From assembly GCA_013400115.1 (NCBI GenBank), contig VXBP01000228.1, positions 649,365-713,364 of the forward strand: DNA of 64,000 nt, read 5' to 3'. The stretch comes from Rhinopomastus cyanomelas (lineage: Eukaryota > Chordata > Aves > Bucerotiformes > Rhinopomastidae). The position numbers and the translations under genes are program-made. This document shows positions 13,723 to 28,700 of this stretch, one piece after another. How positions within the stretch are numbered: the stretch's first letter is position 1; every line of letters starts with the position of its first letter. The notes beneath the pieces were generated by a model. It made no database searches, was not told where the DNA came from, and saw nothing but the letters and a program-made list of their open reading frames with translations.

Positions 13723-16700
13723 GTAAGACACGTGGTTTATAAAAGCAGCAAAAATTATTGTGCAGACCTTACACCAGAGTATTTGTATTTTTAAAAAAAT
13801 GATGTGTTTTGGGATGGGTATAACATCACAGAATCACACAACATTAGGGATTGGAAAGGACATCAAAAGATCATCCAGTCCAAAACCCCTGCCACAGCAG
13901 GATCCCCTAGACCAAGCTGCACAGCAACATGTCCAAGTGGGTTTTAAACATCTCCAGAGAAGGAGACTCCACAACACCCCCGGGCAGCCCCTTCCAGTGC
14001 TCTGTTACCCTCACTGTGAAGAAGTTCCTTCTCGTATTGATGTGGAACCTCCTATGTTCCAGCTTACACCCATCACCCCTTGCCCTATCATTACATGACA
14101 TTGAGCAGAGCCTGGCTCCATCCTCCTGAAACCCACCACTTCTTCATTAGGAGCACTGAGTTATGTCATGTCTTTCCCACATTTTGCCTACTGCTTTGTA
14201 GTTCTGCCAAGGTTTTGCAGCTAGCAAACAGAATGAGAATTAGAAGAGATTTTTTATATATAAGTTAATATAAAATTTTTTCCAGAGTAGTTTTTCCTAC
14301 CTACCCCCAGCCCACACTAGCAGCTGCAGCACTCGTGATGCCAGGCTAGGTGCTCTTCACAGCGCTGTGCAGAGGAAAAGAAAATAGATTGGGTCGAAAA
14401 CACTGGTAGGAAAGAGAGTTCAACAGGGAGTTCAACAGAGACAGACACACAGAAAGAGCAGAGAGAAACAACACCACACAGCCCAAAAGTTCTCTAGTGT
14501 CAGAGGAAAGGCCCCTGTGAAAATGACTTGGAGTCTCGTGGACTCTCCAGCTGCAGCTTCGCTATGAAGTCTTCTCTTTCTGTGGAGGTTTCCTATTTAG
14601 ATCACTCTATCCCTGCATTCCAAGCAGAGCAGCAAATAGAGTAAGTCATGGTCTGATGAATCTATCACTTGTCCCAGGTGACAATAGTTGTCATTGTTTT
14701 CAGTATCTTTTAATGGTAATACATTTCCTTGGGATTTCACAACTGTTGTGCTATAACTGTGGCTGAGAATGACATTTAATGGCAACACCCGTGTGTCATA
14801 TTTGTGTCATTACTGTGTTAGAGGCACAATAGAAGTTGGGAAACTCTAGTCCTTCAGGCACAGATGATACTTCCCAAGGTTCTGCTTTGCTCTAGGCTTC
14901 CACTTTATTGCTTCCACTACCATTTCACTTTATTGCTTTACAGTGATCAAACAATAAAGGGCATGTTTAACGTACACTGCAGGTCGACTAGATGCTATAT
15001 ATTTTAGTGTTTTATTTTCTTTTTACTGGGCCATGGATTGCACAAGAAATAGCAATTTAGATAATGGCTGCTGAATTGGGACTAATTTGCAGGACTGCTC
15101 TGCACAGGCAGCAAAGGCTGGTTTGTTCTCTGGGTCCACAAGGGATCAAAACGTTGTTGTCTTGTTCTGATGGCTGTTAACAAACAAACACATCTTGTGG
15201 TCTCCTGAGTTCATTAAGCTGCTAGGCTTGCAGCAGGAATCAGTCTTGAAGTGTAAGTCTCTGCTACGTGTACAAGGCACAAGAGCACAGCTGAGATCCC
15301 TCATGACAGATGGACACAAGTGCATCCTAGTCTGAATCAGCCATTTTCTGCTTCCTTTCTAAAAATACTGTCAGCTCCTGGTAAGCCGGTGACAGCCTCA
15401 CCTGCTACACCCCCAGAACACTGACGTTTTTCTTTGCGTACCCCAGGAAGGGAAGTTTGCTATGGAAGGCTTGGATGCTTCACAGACAACCCTCCTTGGT
15501 CTGGGATCCCAGAGAGACAACTAGCAGGCTTGCCCAGCTCTCCAGAAGATGTGAACACCAATTTCTTTCTTTACACTAGAAATAACACCATGAAATACCA
15601 AGTAAGACACTGTTTTGTATTTAAATTCTCATGGTATTCAACACATTCAACAAACTATATGGACAGTCTGTTTTCTCCCATATTTCTGCACATCATTCTC
15701 TCAAGAGAAGCTCAAACAGTCCATCACAATTCCATCTTCTTCTCTTTCCTCATTTCTGCTGTCTGATTAGTCATCAGGTCTAGTTACCAAATATCAACCG
15801 CAGCCTTCTCACACAAGTGATAGAGGACAGTTTGGAGATATTCTGTATGCTGCCCTACAAATTCAGCTCCAGGCTTAGCGTTATAAAACCAGAAATAGGG
15901 AAGGCAGTGCAGAAGAAAACTCAGTTTTGGCTCCCGTGTGTCTCCAGAGTAAAAACACAGGTCAGGCCCATACACACCACAGGGATATGGTTCATACACA
16001 ATTACCAGGTCTTCCAAACTACATGTAATTAGTCCCAGAGCTCCTGCTTATGTGGTGGCCAAAGCTGAGCCCTAAGAGCAAGTTAAGGGTGAAAGTCAGA
16101 AGTATTGATGTTCACCAGGAGGAATGAAATTAGGATGAAAAATCAAAAGAAATCTTAGAAAGGAAAAGACAATAAAGAAAAAATGGAGGGAAAGGATCAT
16201 ATGTAGAAAAAAGAAGAAAACAACCAAAAAGATAATTAAGTGGGGATCAATAAAGAAGATTAAAACAAATATTAAATGTGTTTTGGAAGACTATGACTGC
16301 AGGGAAATGGAGACTGAAAAAGGAGAAGACTGGGTAAGATATACCATGGCAAGAGCTTGGACGTTCACAGACATCTGACACAGCTTATCCCTCATGAAGA
16401 CACATCAGGTAGAGAAGCAGAGAGACGTGAGGGTCTAGACCTGTATAGAAGAGAAGAAGCAGCTGAGGTTATCTACAGCACCTGCAGGCTAGGGACAGCA
16501 AGGGGAAGCTCTGGATTGTGACAGCAACATATGGAAGCAGTTAAAAGGAGCCCACAGGACTGTTTAGTCTGGACCAAATGGGAAGGTATGAAAGACACCA
16601 GCAGCATGTCAGCGAGGATTGCAAAAATCTCACAGCAGGATGCTCAAGACGTTGGAAGTGTCTGGGCTGGGCTCATTCATGAAGCAGTGCTGTGGAGCTG

Positions 16701-19700
16701 TACAGGCTTGTAAAAGCAGAGGAATGACCATCAGAGAGTGTGAGTTTTTCATGGACAAAAAGCAAGAAAAATGAAGGGAATTAATACAAATGGGCGTGTG
16801 GGGACAGTTTGTTGCTGTTGTTGGATTCCATTACATGAAAAAAAGCTTCTTAGTTCTTTTATTTATACAAATAGTAGTCACAAACAGAGGAGGTGTTTGA
16901 TGATTTATCCTATTTGAGTCATCTCAGAACAAGTCCAACATCACTAGCTGAGAGGGCCAATGGGCTTTCAACTTTAATCAGTCTTTCACTGAAGGTGAGA
17001 TATGTGCTAATTAATGCATGACACCCCCTTCTAAGCTTATGAAATCATAACAAAACAGAAGTTAGAGCCAAGTTTTAAGACGACCCAGTGTTCAGGGTAT
17101 ATTGAAAAGAAAATAATGACTCTCCTCTCACTAAACCCCCAAACACCTACAGCCTCTGCTGTCCTAAGCCTAGTGCTCTTTTGCATAAAATAGAGATAAT
17201 CTTAGGGATGAGAAGTCTAATCTGTAAGCACCCAAGAAAGAAAATAAAGCACAGATTTAATCTGAACCACATAATACCTTGCAAAGGTGTTGTTGTATTT
17301 CTATGGCTAGGTTTAATAAACTTTTGTATTTAACCTGGCATGCTGTCCCAGAATATCTCAAAGCATTGCGCAAAGGCAGCCAGTATCATTCGTTCAGTTA
17401 ACTAGATGAAGTTAACCATTTGCTGAAGAGATTAGTTGTCATCCCCAGCGAGGCAGTTTATGAGTGAGGGACAAGCCTAGTCTCTTCCAAGCCTAGAACT
17501 ACCTGACCCACTAGTGTGTTCTGCCCTGCATCAAAATGCACTTTGGGACGGAGCAGTCACATCCTTGTTGTGTTGTTTTGTTGTCTGTCTTTTCTCTACA
17601 CAGAAAATTTCTCCTACTAATTCTTCAACTATCAAAGCTTCAAACTTCCAAACACACAGGAAAACCCGCTTCCTTATACATGGCCACCTGGCTGGAGCAG
17701 ACCTCCCCTGGATAAGCACTATCTGCAGGGTACGGTAGGACTATTGTCTAACAGTCGTTGTACATGGATTTCAAAGCACAAATATCCACATTGCCCCATG
17801 AACTGGCTTAAAATTTCCACAGAGAATTTACACCTCTGTTTTCTTGTTAATTCAGAGAGTATACGAGGGTACAACCACCTCAGAATGAGGCTCAGTTCCA
17901 CATGACCACCCTCTTGTTCTTAGCCTTCTGCTAAACACCCTTTTGCAACATGCACCTCTACAGACAAAGCTGTCACTCACTGATTTTCAATTCCTTGCCA
18001 ACAGTAAGAGGGAGAAGGGGGAAAAGTCGCTTTTCTCACCTCAGCAAAATGTAAAAATAAACATTCTGGTTTGAGTGGGGCATTTGGGCCAATAAAACCA
18101 AAACCCTTTGCTCAGCACATTGGTTTCATTTTATCGAGGCACATTTCAAACACGAAATTGTTTCAGATTGAAAAATCGGAGTGTTTCCGTGCCAGAAGTG
18201 TGTGAGGATTTTCATAAAAATATATGAACTTTGGGGCTCAGCAGCAGAAGCAGATGAATAGAAATTTGCAAATGCTTTTACATGACCTAAGCATGTGAGT
18301 TTTAAAGAATAAAGCTTGGGCAATAAAAAGAGAGTAAAATTATCTGCTGCTTCTAACTGGGGTACTGTCATCAAGAGAAGCTGATACACGACAGCAAAAC
18401 GTGATGTCTGGAATGGAAAACAGAACTGAAGCAAATTTCTGTGTCTCAGTGTTAGAGTGCTCGAATCACTGCATCCACTCTGCCTCCTTGTGTTGATTCT
18501 CCAGTACTGGCAGAAGTTAATCACAGAATCACAGAACATTAGGGATTGCAAAGGACCTTGAAAGATCATCTAGTCCAATCCCCACGCCAAAACTGGATCT
18601 CTTAGACCCAGTCACACAGGAACATAACCAGGCAGGTCTTAAACATCTCCAGAAGAAGGAGAATCCACCACACATCTGGGTAGCCTGTTCCAGTGCTCTG
18701 TCACCCTCACTGGGATGAAGTTTCTTCTCATACTGATGTGGAACCTCCTCTGCTTCAGCTGACACTCATTGTCCGTTGTCCTATCATTAGATGCCACTGA
18801 GCAGAGCCTGGCTCCATCCTCCTGACACCCACCTTTCACATATTTATAAACATTAATGAGGTCACCCCTCGCCCTCCAAGCTCAAGGGACCCAGCTCCCT
18901 CAGCTTTTCCTCATAAGGAATGCGTTCCACTCCATCATCTTCATGGCTCCACATTGGACTCTTTCCAGGAGTTCTGTTCTTCTTGAGCTGAGGGTACACT
19001 AAAGATCTCTTTATCAGTCACATTAACAAAGAGAGTCCCCAGCAGTAACAGAACAAACTATTGTTGCATACTCCCTGTTATAGTTGTAATTCATGCCTGT
19101 TTGTGTCTGTTGTCATGTTCTCCATCAGTACATGTTCCACATTGAAGACGTGAACTGCATTTTGACCGACTGGACGGGTGGCTCCAGTGGTTTGTACACC
19201 AACGCGGTTAACAACGTCCGCATTGTGGGGGCTGAGCTGGCGTATCTGGTGGACCTTCTTGAGGTAGAAGTGCCTGTGGAGTGTAGAATCTGGGTGCATA
19301 GTCTGTCTGGGAAAGGCTGTCAGGGAGGTGCTTTTAGATTTGATGCAATGCAGTCAGGAAGTACCTAGGTGCTGTGAAACACAGCTGAAAATGTCATGAA
19401 AAGCCTCTCATCCTGCACAGATGGAAACACTTGCTTCAGCATCCAACTGTGGATAAGCATATCTCTAAGTATTTACAGGTCATGGTTTCTGGAAGTTTTG
19501 CTCATGATGGACTTTTTACTGGATGAGATAGGAGACTGTCCAGCAGAACTGACAGGGTGGTACTGCAGGACAAATACAGTTAAAACTTCCCTCTGTGTCA
19601 CACATGTTGCTTCCTGCAAGAACTGAGTGACAGCACAGAGAAGCAACTCTCCTGCAGCCACCAATGCCCATGCAGAAGCTCAGCCAAACCTGTCACACCA

Positions 19701-22700
19701 GCAGTTTTCCTGGCATGGTCCTGCATCCCCTGCAGGACCTGCATGGTGAAGCATCTCCATAGCAGGATGGCCGCTTGAGACACCTAACACATGCCACAGG
19801 CAAAGGCACTGAAAACTCCTCCACCACCTGCTATCCTGTGCAGACAGATTGGTTTAGGGGTGAGGCAGTGGGGTCATTCATCTTTTGGATAAGCAGTCAG
19901 TGCAATGTAGGGGAACTATGTCAAGAAACCCCTTTTTCTTCTTTTCTTACTTAAGGGCAAATTCACAGGATCATGGAAGGTATTGGGTTGGAAAGGACCT
20001 CTAAAGGTCTAGTCCAACACCCCTACAACAAGCAGGGCCATCTCTAACTAGAGCAGATTGCTCAGAGCCCTGTCAAGCCTGATCTTGGATGTCTCCAGGG
20101 ATGGGGCCTCCACCACCTCTCTAGGCAACCTGTTCCCGTGATCCACCATGCTCAGATTAACGAACTTTTTCCTAATGTCCAGCCTAAACCTACCCTTTTC
20201 TAGCCTAAAACCATTACCCATTACTGTTCCATGCCCTTGTGAACAATTCTTTCCCAGCCTTCTAACAGGCCCCATTCAAGTACTGGAGGGTCACTGTGAG
20301 GTCCCCCCAGAGTCTTATCTTGTTTAGGCTGAAGAGAGATTACTCCGTTCCAAAGATGTGGTATAAGAGGAGATGGGATGAGCTGGGAACTGCTTCTCTT
20401 TAGGTAGAGATCCCACCACCTGCCACTGTAACTTCCCACGCAAGACTCTGACCCTCTATCGTCCATAGATCTGGCCAGGTCCTGGCACAACGTGGGGCCA
20501 CGATGTGGTACCACAGGCTTGCATCCCCCACTAAACCTGCTTGTTTTTCCCTTTCCACACATCTTCGCAGAAAGAATACGGCTACTCTCCTGCCAACATT
20601 CATTTCATTGGCCATAGCCTTGGAGCACACGCCGCAGGGGAGGCAGGGAGAAGGAAGCCTGGCATTGGAAGAATAACAGGTACTGAAGCTGTTTCAGCTG
20701 ATGAAGCTTTATATTTCACGCAGCTTAACAGAACTGAAAAACCACTGCTGCCTTATAAACACATAGTGCAAACAGCGATGTGTTGGTTTGCCCTAAGTAC
20801 CAGCATAGAGCTAGCGCGACAGCAACACACGAAGACAGGTCCTATCACACGCCAGCATTCACAGCTCTGAGAAAGGCTCAACTACAACAGATCAGAAAGG
20901 CTTAACTGTACTAACTGAGTCTAAACAGAGATCACTTTTCACAGGTCACAAGAATAGGCAAACACTTGTCATGATGTGCAATGATATAAAGGAACAGGAA
21001 CAAATCATAGAACCATCCGGGTTGGAAAAGACCTCTGAGATCATCAAGACCAACCATTAACCCTACTCTACCACATTCACCTCTAAACCAGATCTCTAAG
21101 CATATCACAGACTCACAGAACATTAGGGACTGGAAGGGACCTCAGAAGGTCATCTAGCCCAATCCTCCAGCAGGACCACCTAGACCAAGTCACACAGGAA
21201 CATATCCAGGCAGGTTTTAAACGTCTCCAGAGAAAGGAACTCCACGCACTGCGTTACATGTGCAATAACACACTTGTACAACACTAGCGATCCGTTGTCA
21301 TAGTCTGTTTTAAAAGCCCAGTCCAACAGGACTTCTCAGCAGTTTGAAACATTAAAAAGTCAGAAGGGAAAATTAAAAACCCTAGGTCTAGTCTGTCAGG
21401 ATGAGGCTGTAAAGAGCTGCAGAGAGACACGGTGTCATGACACACCCCCCCTTTTTAGAAGGCTCTTTCTCCTGCAATCAGTTCTTTACATAAACTAAAG
21501 CTGGCTTCACAAGAATCAGTCACATAAGTGATTCAAGGAACGGTGTTGCTTTAGCCCCAAAAAGAGCTCCTTAACACTGAAGTGAAGGGATAACCCATCC
21601 AACCAATCTCGTTTAGAAATAAAAACAGGGTTTTGATGGAGTACAAATTCTCAAGTAAATCTGCGTGCTCAGAGAAACAAAGCAAGATTTCCCATTTTTC
21701 ACTAGCTTTGCAAACCCCAAAGCTCTTCTTATAACATTGTTCCCCAAAGAGGGCCAAGCACTGCTCAGTGCCTTCAGCCAGTTTGGTTCTAAAACCCAGC
21801 TTGTTTTGCTGGCTGGGCACCACAACATGGATTTTTGTATGTGGAGTAAAGGCAGAAATGCACCGACACACAGTGTGCACACTGTAAGTACAGCGACATA
21901 CGCACATTGTTCTAATTACTATTTACTTAATCAAGCATATCTCCACTTACTTAGGTCTGGATCCAGCTGGGCCACTTTTCCAGTATACCCCTGCAACAGT
22001 CAGGCTGGATCCTTCAGATGCCAAATTTGTTGATATAATTCATACACATGCTGGCCACCTTTTCTTTGACTTTGGTAAGTTTTCACACGCAGGCTGATGT
22101 TAACAGAGATGTTGGCCACAGCATTCCTGAGAGCCTTGATTCCTTGTGCATTTCAGCTCCAGGGATTCTTCAGACCTGTGGTCACCTGGATTTTTACCCA
22201 AATGGTGGGAAGAAGATGCCAGGATGCAAACAGCTTCGTGTACCTCCTGGAACTCGGAGCATCGATGACCTTATGCGAGGTAAATCAGTTACAAGGAAAT
22301 TAATACCTCATTATAAGCTAGAGTTAGAAATAAAGGCCAGGCTAAGGTAAAGCCTTTTGAATTTTATTCATTTTGAAATTATGAATTTATATTGTATTGA
22401 CTTGATACTTATATTATCAATATAATATTCTAGATTACATGTATATAATATATTCTATAGCATATTCTATATATTCTAGAATATATTGATGTATTATATT
22501 TTATATATGTATTTGCATACACATATTTATATTATTCGTACTTTGGAGTAGGGAGAGATTTGGAGTAGGGAGAGAATGTTCAAAATTTGAAGATTTAAGG
22601 CTGCTGTGAAATGCCCTCAATTTTTCTTCCATACTAAGGACAATTCCAGATGGAAACTTTAGTTAAAGCATGCAGTCCTGTCCCTCATAGCCTGCAGCTG

Positions 22701-25700
22701 TGCTGACAGACTGGGAATTCTGTCACACACAGAGAACTGATAAAATGTCATTCCAGAATAATCCAAAAAATGAGTATTTTAAAATCTGAGTTTCTTTTCT
22801 CCCTAGAAAGACATCAGTCTTGATGTTGCTGGGGTTACACTTAGTCATCCTCATCATTAACAGCTTTAGTGTCTTCAGAGAGAACAGCACAAGGTTAAAA
22901 ATACAGGAGATGATAAAATGACTGCTCCATTGATAGCTCATGATCTTCAAAGAAAGCTGGGCAGCTAATAAGAATTACCCTGGGGTCCAGTACAATAGAT
23001 CTCTACAGTTGACTCTTCTGATCCTAACCTACATGAAATGAGAACATCTGTTACTCACAGCTTAACATTTTGACATCCTCACCACTAGTTCAGCAATATC
23101 TATATTATAGTCTATAACTGGTTGAAGAACTTAATAACAAAGAGGACTGAAAGCTGGCTGCACAGAAAGTCACTTGGAACCAGGACTCTGACTGCATCAG
23201 AATGTCGGCATTTTCAGCTCAAACATTAAATATTTTCCAGAGCCATTGCAGAGGGATGTTAGCAATGTGCTGTGGTGAGGGAGAAGCTCAGCTCTACTGA
23301 ACAGATGATTAAGGGAGTAGAACACCTCCCTTATGAGGAAAGGCTGAGGGACATGGGTTTCCGGAGCTTGGAGAAAAGGAGACTGAGGGATGACCCCATG
23401 AATGTTTATAAATATGTGAAGGGTGGGTGTCAGGAAGATGGAGCCAGGCTCTTCTCAGCATCACCTAATGGTAGGACAAGGGACAATGGGTGTAAGATGG
23501 AACAGAGGAGATTCCACATCAATATGAGAAGGAACTTCTTCACAGTGAGGGTGACAGAGCTCTGCAACAGGCTGCCCAGGTGGGTTGTGGAGTCTCCATA
23601 TCTGGAGACATTTAAGACCTGCCTGGACATGTTCCTGTGTGACTTGGTCTAGGTGGTCCTGCTGTGGCAGGGGGATTGGACTAGATGATCTTTCAAGGTC
23701 TCTTCCAATCCTTAAAGATCCGTGATTCTGTGAAAACACAAAAATAATTTTGGAGGGGGTTTGATGTAGATTTTCTTGCCCTATGTGAAGAACATTGTAC
23801 GTCAACTGGTCAATACCAGCTGATGCATAAATGTTCATAAAATCACAGAATCATAAGGGACTGGAAGGGACCTCAAAAGATCACCCAGTCCAATCCCCCT
23901 GCCACAGCAGGATCACCTAGACCAAGTCACACAGGAACACATCCAGGTGAGTTTTAAAAGTCTCCAGAGAACGAGACTCCACAACCTGCCTGGGCAGCCT
24001 GTTTCGGTGCTCCGTCACCCTCACTGGGAAGAAGTTTCTTCTGATATTTACGTGGAACCTCTTGTATTCCAGCTTACAACCAGTGCCCCTTGTCCTATCA
24101 CTAGATGATATTGAGAACAGCCTGGCTCCATCCCCTGACACCCACCCTTCAAATATTTATAGACATTAATGAGGTCACCCTCAGTCTCCTCCAAGGTAAA
24201 GAGACCCAGCTCCCTCAGCCTCTCCTCATAAGGGAGGTGCTGCACTTCCTTCATCATCCTTGTTACCCTACACTGGACAGGAATTACTTAAATACACACA
24301 AAAACACATAAATATTGACAGGAAGACAATGCTAGAGTAAAGCCTAATTTTATGCAAGCTGATTTTAAAGATATTAAGCTTTGATAAAGGACAGACTCCA
24401 GAGCCAATGAAGACAATACTTGTCACAAAGGATGTGCAAATGCAACCAAGTAGCACCTTTTGCTGCACAGGCTGCTAATAAATTTCCATCTGATGCGAAA
24501 ATGTACTTGTTGCATACAATTCTGACAAAAACAAGGACAAATATCTTGCTTTTCAGAGTATTTCATAGAATCACCACTGTCAAGTGACCACAGACTTTCC
24601 AGGGCTTAAAACACTGAGAGATACAAAAGTTAAAATAACTACTACAATTACTTTTAATTGTAGAAATGAGTTGCAATGGTGGTTTTGTAAAGCACCGTGT
24701 TGTGATAATGGTACTTGACAACTTCAGAGTGACAACTATATGCTTCACAGGCGTTGCAGCTATGAGTTATTTGTCTTTGAAATATCAAAGGGAAATTCTC
24801 CAATTCTTCCTTGATTCTCACACTACAGTGAAAGCAGTTAAATGCACTTAGCAGGACAGGAGGCTGCACAAGATCCACCTTGGTGCATCTCCGACTGTTA
24901 AATTCAGCACAGACATCAGGACATGCAGATGAGAATCTAGCTCTTCCCCAGTCAAAAATATATTATGGCTTTAACTACTTTTCTTAGAATAAAACCAAAT
25001 AATTCACGCTTTAATAACTTGTTATTACTGCTGCGTTTTAATCTGAGGTGTTACCACACATACAAATGCTTCTGAGGAAAGAACTCACAAGTGTTGCCTT
25101 GGCATGAACTTATTGTAGTGCATAGCTTTGATTAATTAACTGGGCTTATTCCCACAGCATATAGATCTTTTGGATGTGGACATAAAAGAAGTCTCCGGTA
25201 TTATGCTGAGAGTATTCTTATTCCAAGTGGATTTGTTGGGTACCGGTGTGACACGTATCGAGCTTTTGTATTGGTGAGTACCAGGTACACAGTTATCTGA
25301 GACATTGCAGCCCTGCCCTTCTACTCATCATTTCTGGGACAACTTCTGCCCTCTAGACTGTGGGATACAGGGGGAGCTACGCAGACCATGCTCTGTGAAA
25401 GCAACTCCTTAAAAAGATCTAGAAAAAAAAAGACAGTAAAGCTGCCTTCCAGTAGCTGAAAGAAGACTGGAGAGGGACTTTTCGCAAGAGTATCTGGCAA
25501 AAGGACAAGGAGGAATAGTTTTAAACTGAAAGATAGGAGGATCTATCTTTCTAGACTTAGATCTTAGGAAGAAGCTCTTTGGTACAAGGATGGAGAGACT
25601 CTGGAATTAATTGCTCAAAGAGGTTGTAGCTGCCCCCTCCCTGGAGTTGTTCAAGGCTGGGCTGGGTGAGGCCTTGAGCAACTGAGTCTAGTTGAGAGGT

Positions 25701-28700
25701 GTTGCTGCCCGTGGCAGGGAGGTTGGAGTAGATGATCTCTTAGGTCTTTCCCAACCTGAGATGTTCTATGGCTCTATGAGATATAAACACAAAAATCAGT
25801 TGCAGAGGGACTGATGCAGAGCTGAGCAAGACAGCAATGAGAGGCACTGGCTGGGACACTGGTTCAAGAGGACAGCCTCTGGATTTCAGAAATGTATGAA
25901 CTTCTGTATGAATAATAAACATCCTGCACTGGAAGGGGCTGCCCAGGGAGGTTATGGAGTCTTTTTCTCTGGAGATGTTTAAAACCCACCTGGACATGTT
26001 CCTGTGCGACTTGATCTAGGTGATCCTGCTGTGGCAGGGGGTTTGGGCTAGATCATATCTTTTGAGGTCCCTTTGCATTCCTAATGTTGTGTGAATCTGT
26101 GAATACAGAACAGTGGAGATAGTTTTACAGGAGAGCACTGCTTGCACAGCCCTCAGCTGGCACAGAAGGAAAGCAGCATAATGTCCTGCTGTTTCATACT
26201 GGATACAACTGGTCTTTCAGTGGACCACTTCAGGCAATGCAACTGACGAGTAGTCAAAGAGGAAGATGAGTCTGAATTTGTTCCTGTCTATTCCCAAAAG
26301 GAATTATAACAATAGTGCAGGAAAATTGTCAATATTTGTGGCAATTGTGCCACACAACTTGTAAGTCTGATGTGACCTCAAAACCTCAAGCCTGTACAAT
26401 TTGGTGATGCAAGGGAAATGTTTTCTTTAGTCTCTTAATAAAAGTGATGATGATCGTTTAGCCTTATATTCATCTAACACACAAATAGTCGAAGATCTAC
26501 AAATGTAATTTCCTACTGAACCTCTCAAATATCAAAACTGGACCATCTAAATAGTACATGCTGTGTTTTCCATCTGCAGTTAAATCCTTTTCACTGAAAA
26601 AAAAATATATCTTTTTTTCTTTCACATGGGCATCAGGTTCTTGATCTGGATATTTATCCAGTTCTGGAATCCCCAATTCAAGAAGGACATGAAACTGCTG
26701 GAGAGAGTGCAGAGGAGGCTACAAGGGTGAGGAGAGGGCTAGAGCACATCTGCTAAGAGGACAGGCTGAGACAATCGAGATTGTTCAGCCTGGAGAGAAG
26801 AAGGCTTCAGGTGGACTTCTAATGAGTCACTCTAGTGGTAGGACAAGGTGGAATTATTTCAAGATAAAAGAGGCCAGATGTAGATTAGACTTTAGACATG
26901 TCTCACTCTGAGGGTGGTGAGACACTGAACAGGTTCCCCAGAGAAGCTGTGGATAACCTCACTGGAAGTGTTCAGGGTCAGGCTGAATGGGGCTCTGGGA
27001 CAACCTGTTCAAGGGAGAGGTGTCTCTGCCCATTCTATGATTCTGTGTAGGTTGGTTCATTTCGCTGGATTTCTGCATGGGGAAAAAAGGCTGGAAAGCA
27101 GACAGAACACATCCTGAAGCAACAGCCCAAGCTTTAATGTTTCTAAGCTTAGATATCTTTACCACATGAGTGAGATGCCAGCTAGACCTCCATGGTTGCC
27201 CACCCTATAATAATTAGCAGGCCAAGTTTCAATGGGCCTTATGGAAGATGAAAATATTACCTGTTGTTTACAGGTCAGGTAGTAAGACACACAAAGGTAC
27301 TTACTCATGGTCTCTGCAAAAGCATAAGGAATTAGGACAGATTTTCAACTAGTTCTTCTGATTTTCAGTCAGATGAAATAAGGTGACTGAGCATCTGAGC
27401 TTCTTTTTTCACCACACTGATAAATACTGAAGATGTGATCTGAACTCAGAAGCCTTGTAAAAAAAACGTGTAAAAGCTGAAATCCCCTGATTTATCAAAC
27501 TTTAAGGAGTGGGATTAAAAGAGCTAAATCTTGTAACACACATTGTTGTTTTCCACAGGGAGACTGCTTCCCATGTCCGGAAGAAGGATGCCCTCTGATG
27601 GGTCACTATGCTGATGAGTTTTTGCATAAAACTGAGAAAGAACAGCAAAGGGTTTATTTAAACACAGGGCCCTCCCCTCCATATGCACGTAAGTGCTCAT
27701 TTTGGGTGATGATTTCTAAAGTGGCAATGAATTCCGTGTGAACAAGTATCTTACACTTCTGCAGAGAGCTGCTGGAGTTAATGGGTGTCGCTTAGTACAA
27801 ACGATAGAGTTTCCAGTGCTAGGTAAATGCAGTGTCAGCATTATCTGGGAAAGGCTGAGATAATTATAGAAACAGATCAACTGATGCTGACCTCTGAGTT
27901 AGAAACTCTGCTAAAATTTTAATTAGATAAAAGCTTTGGAAAATTCTATAAAGTAGAAGTAGGAGGAAGATTATGTGGACAGTGCAAAATTCAAAGCAAA
28001 CGAAGCTACCTTGGTTTTACTGACAAAAAAGGTCTAGAACTGAGTCCTTTGATGACTCTCTTGAAAGCTCACCAAGTCAAAATGTCAGGGAGCAACAAGG
28101 AAAATAGTTTTAATTGTGATGGATGCAGAGGCAGCCACAGAACTGGGAAATAAGAAAATTTGTAAATAAATCCTAATCCATCACAAGTAGTGAACTGCAG
28201 AGGCAGCAAGTGAGAAAGGGTCCCTGAGGTCCTTGTTCCCTAGTGACTAAGATTTAGAAAAAATTAAGAAAAAAAGATCACTATATCTCTATAAGAGCAA
28301 AAGGTTTTTTCAAAAAATATTTTGAGTATAAAGACATTAGCCTTTTCTCAAATCTGAGAGAATGTGTTAAAGACTGTTAAGTCTATAGAAACTATTGCTT
28401 GAAGCCAAGTATAAGAAAACACCTGAACTCTCTGTATATTGGGATCATCCCAGGAAAGCAGCCAAGCTGAATACAACTTTAACAACACGAAGTCCAGGGG
28501 ACCTTACTTTGTAATTTAGAGCTAAAAAGTAATTTTGAAATTTCAAAATTAAAAGTGAGACCAATTGGAAGAGCAACGTCCAGTATTGGCCATGGCAGAT
28601 GAAATACTCACGTTGCTTGCCACAGCTCCGCTGACACCAGCCCCGCTTTCCGGTTTGGAGATGAGATGGAGGGGGCACGGCGGGCCCACTGCACTCCTGT

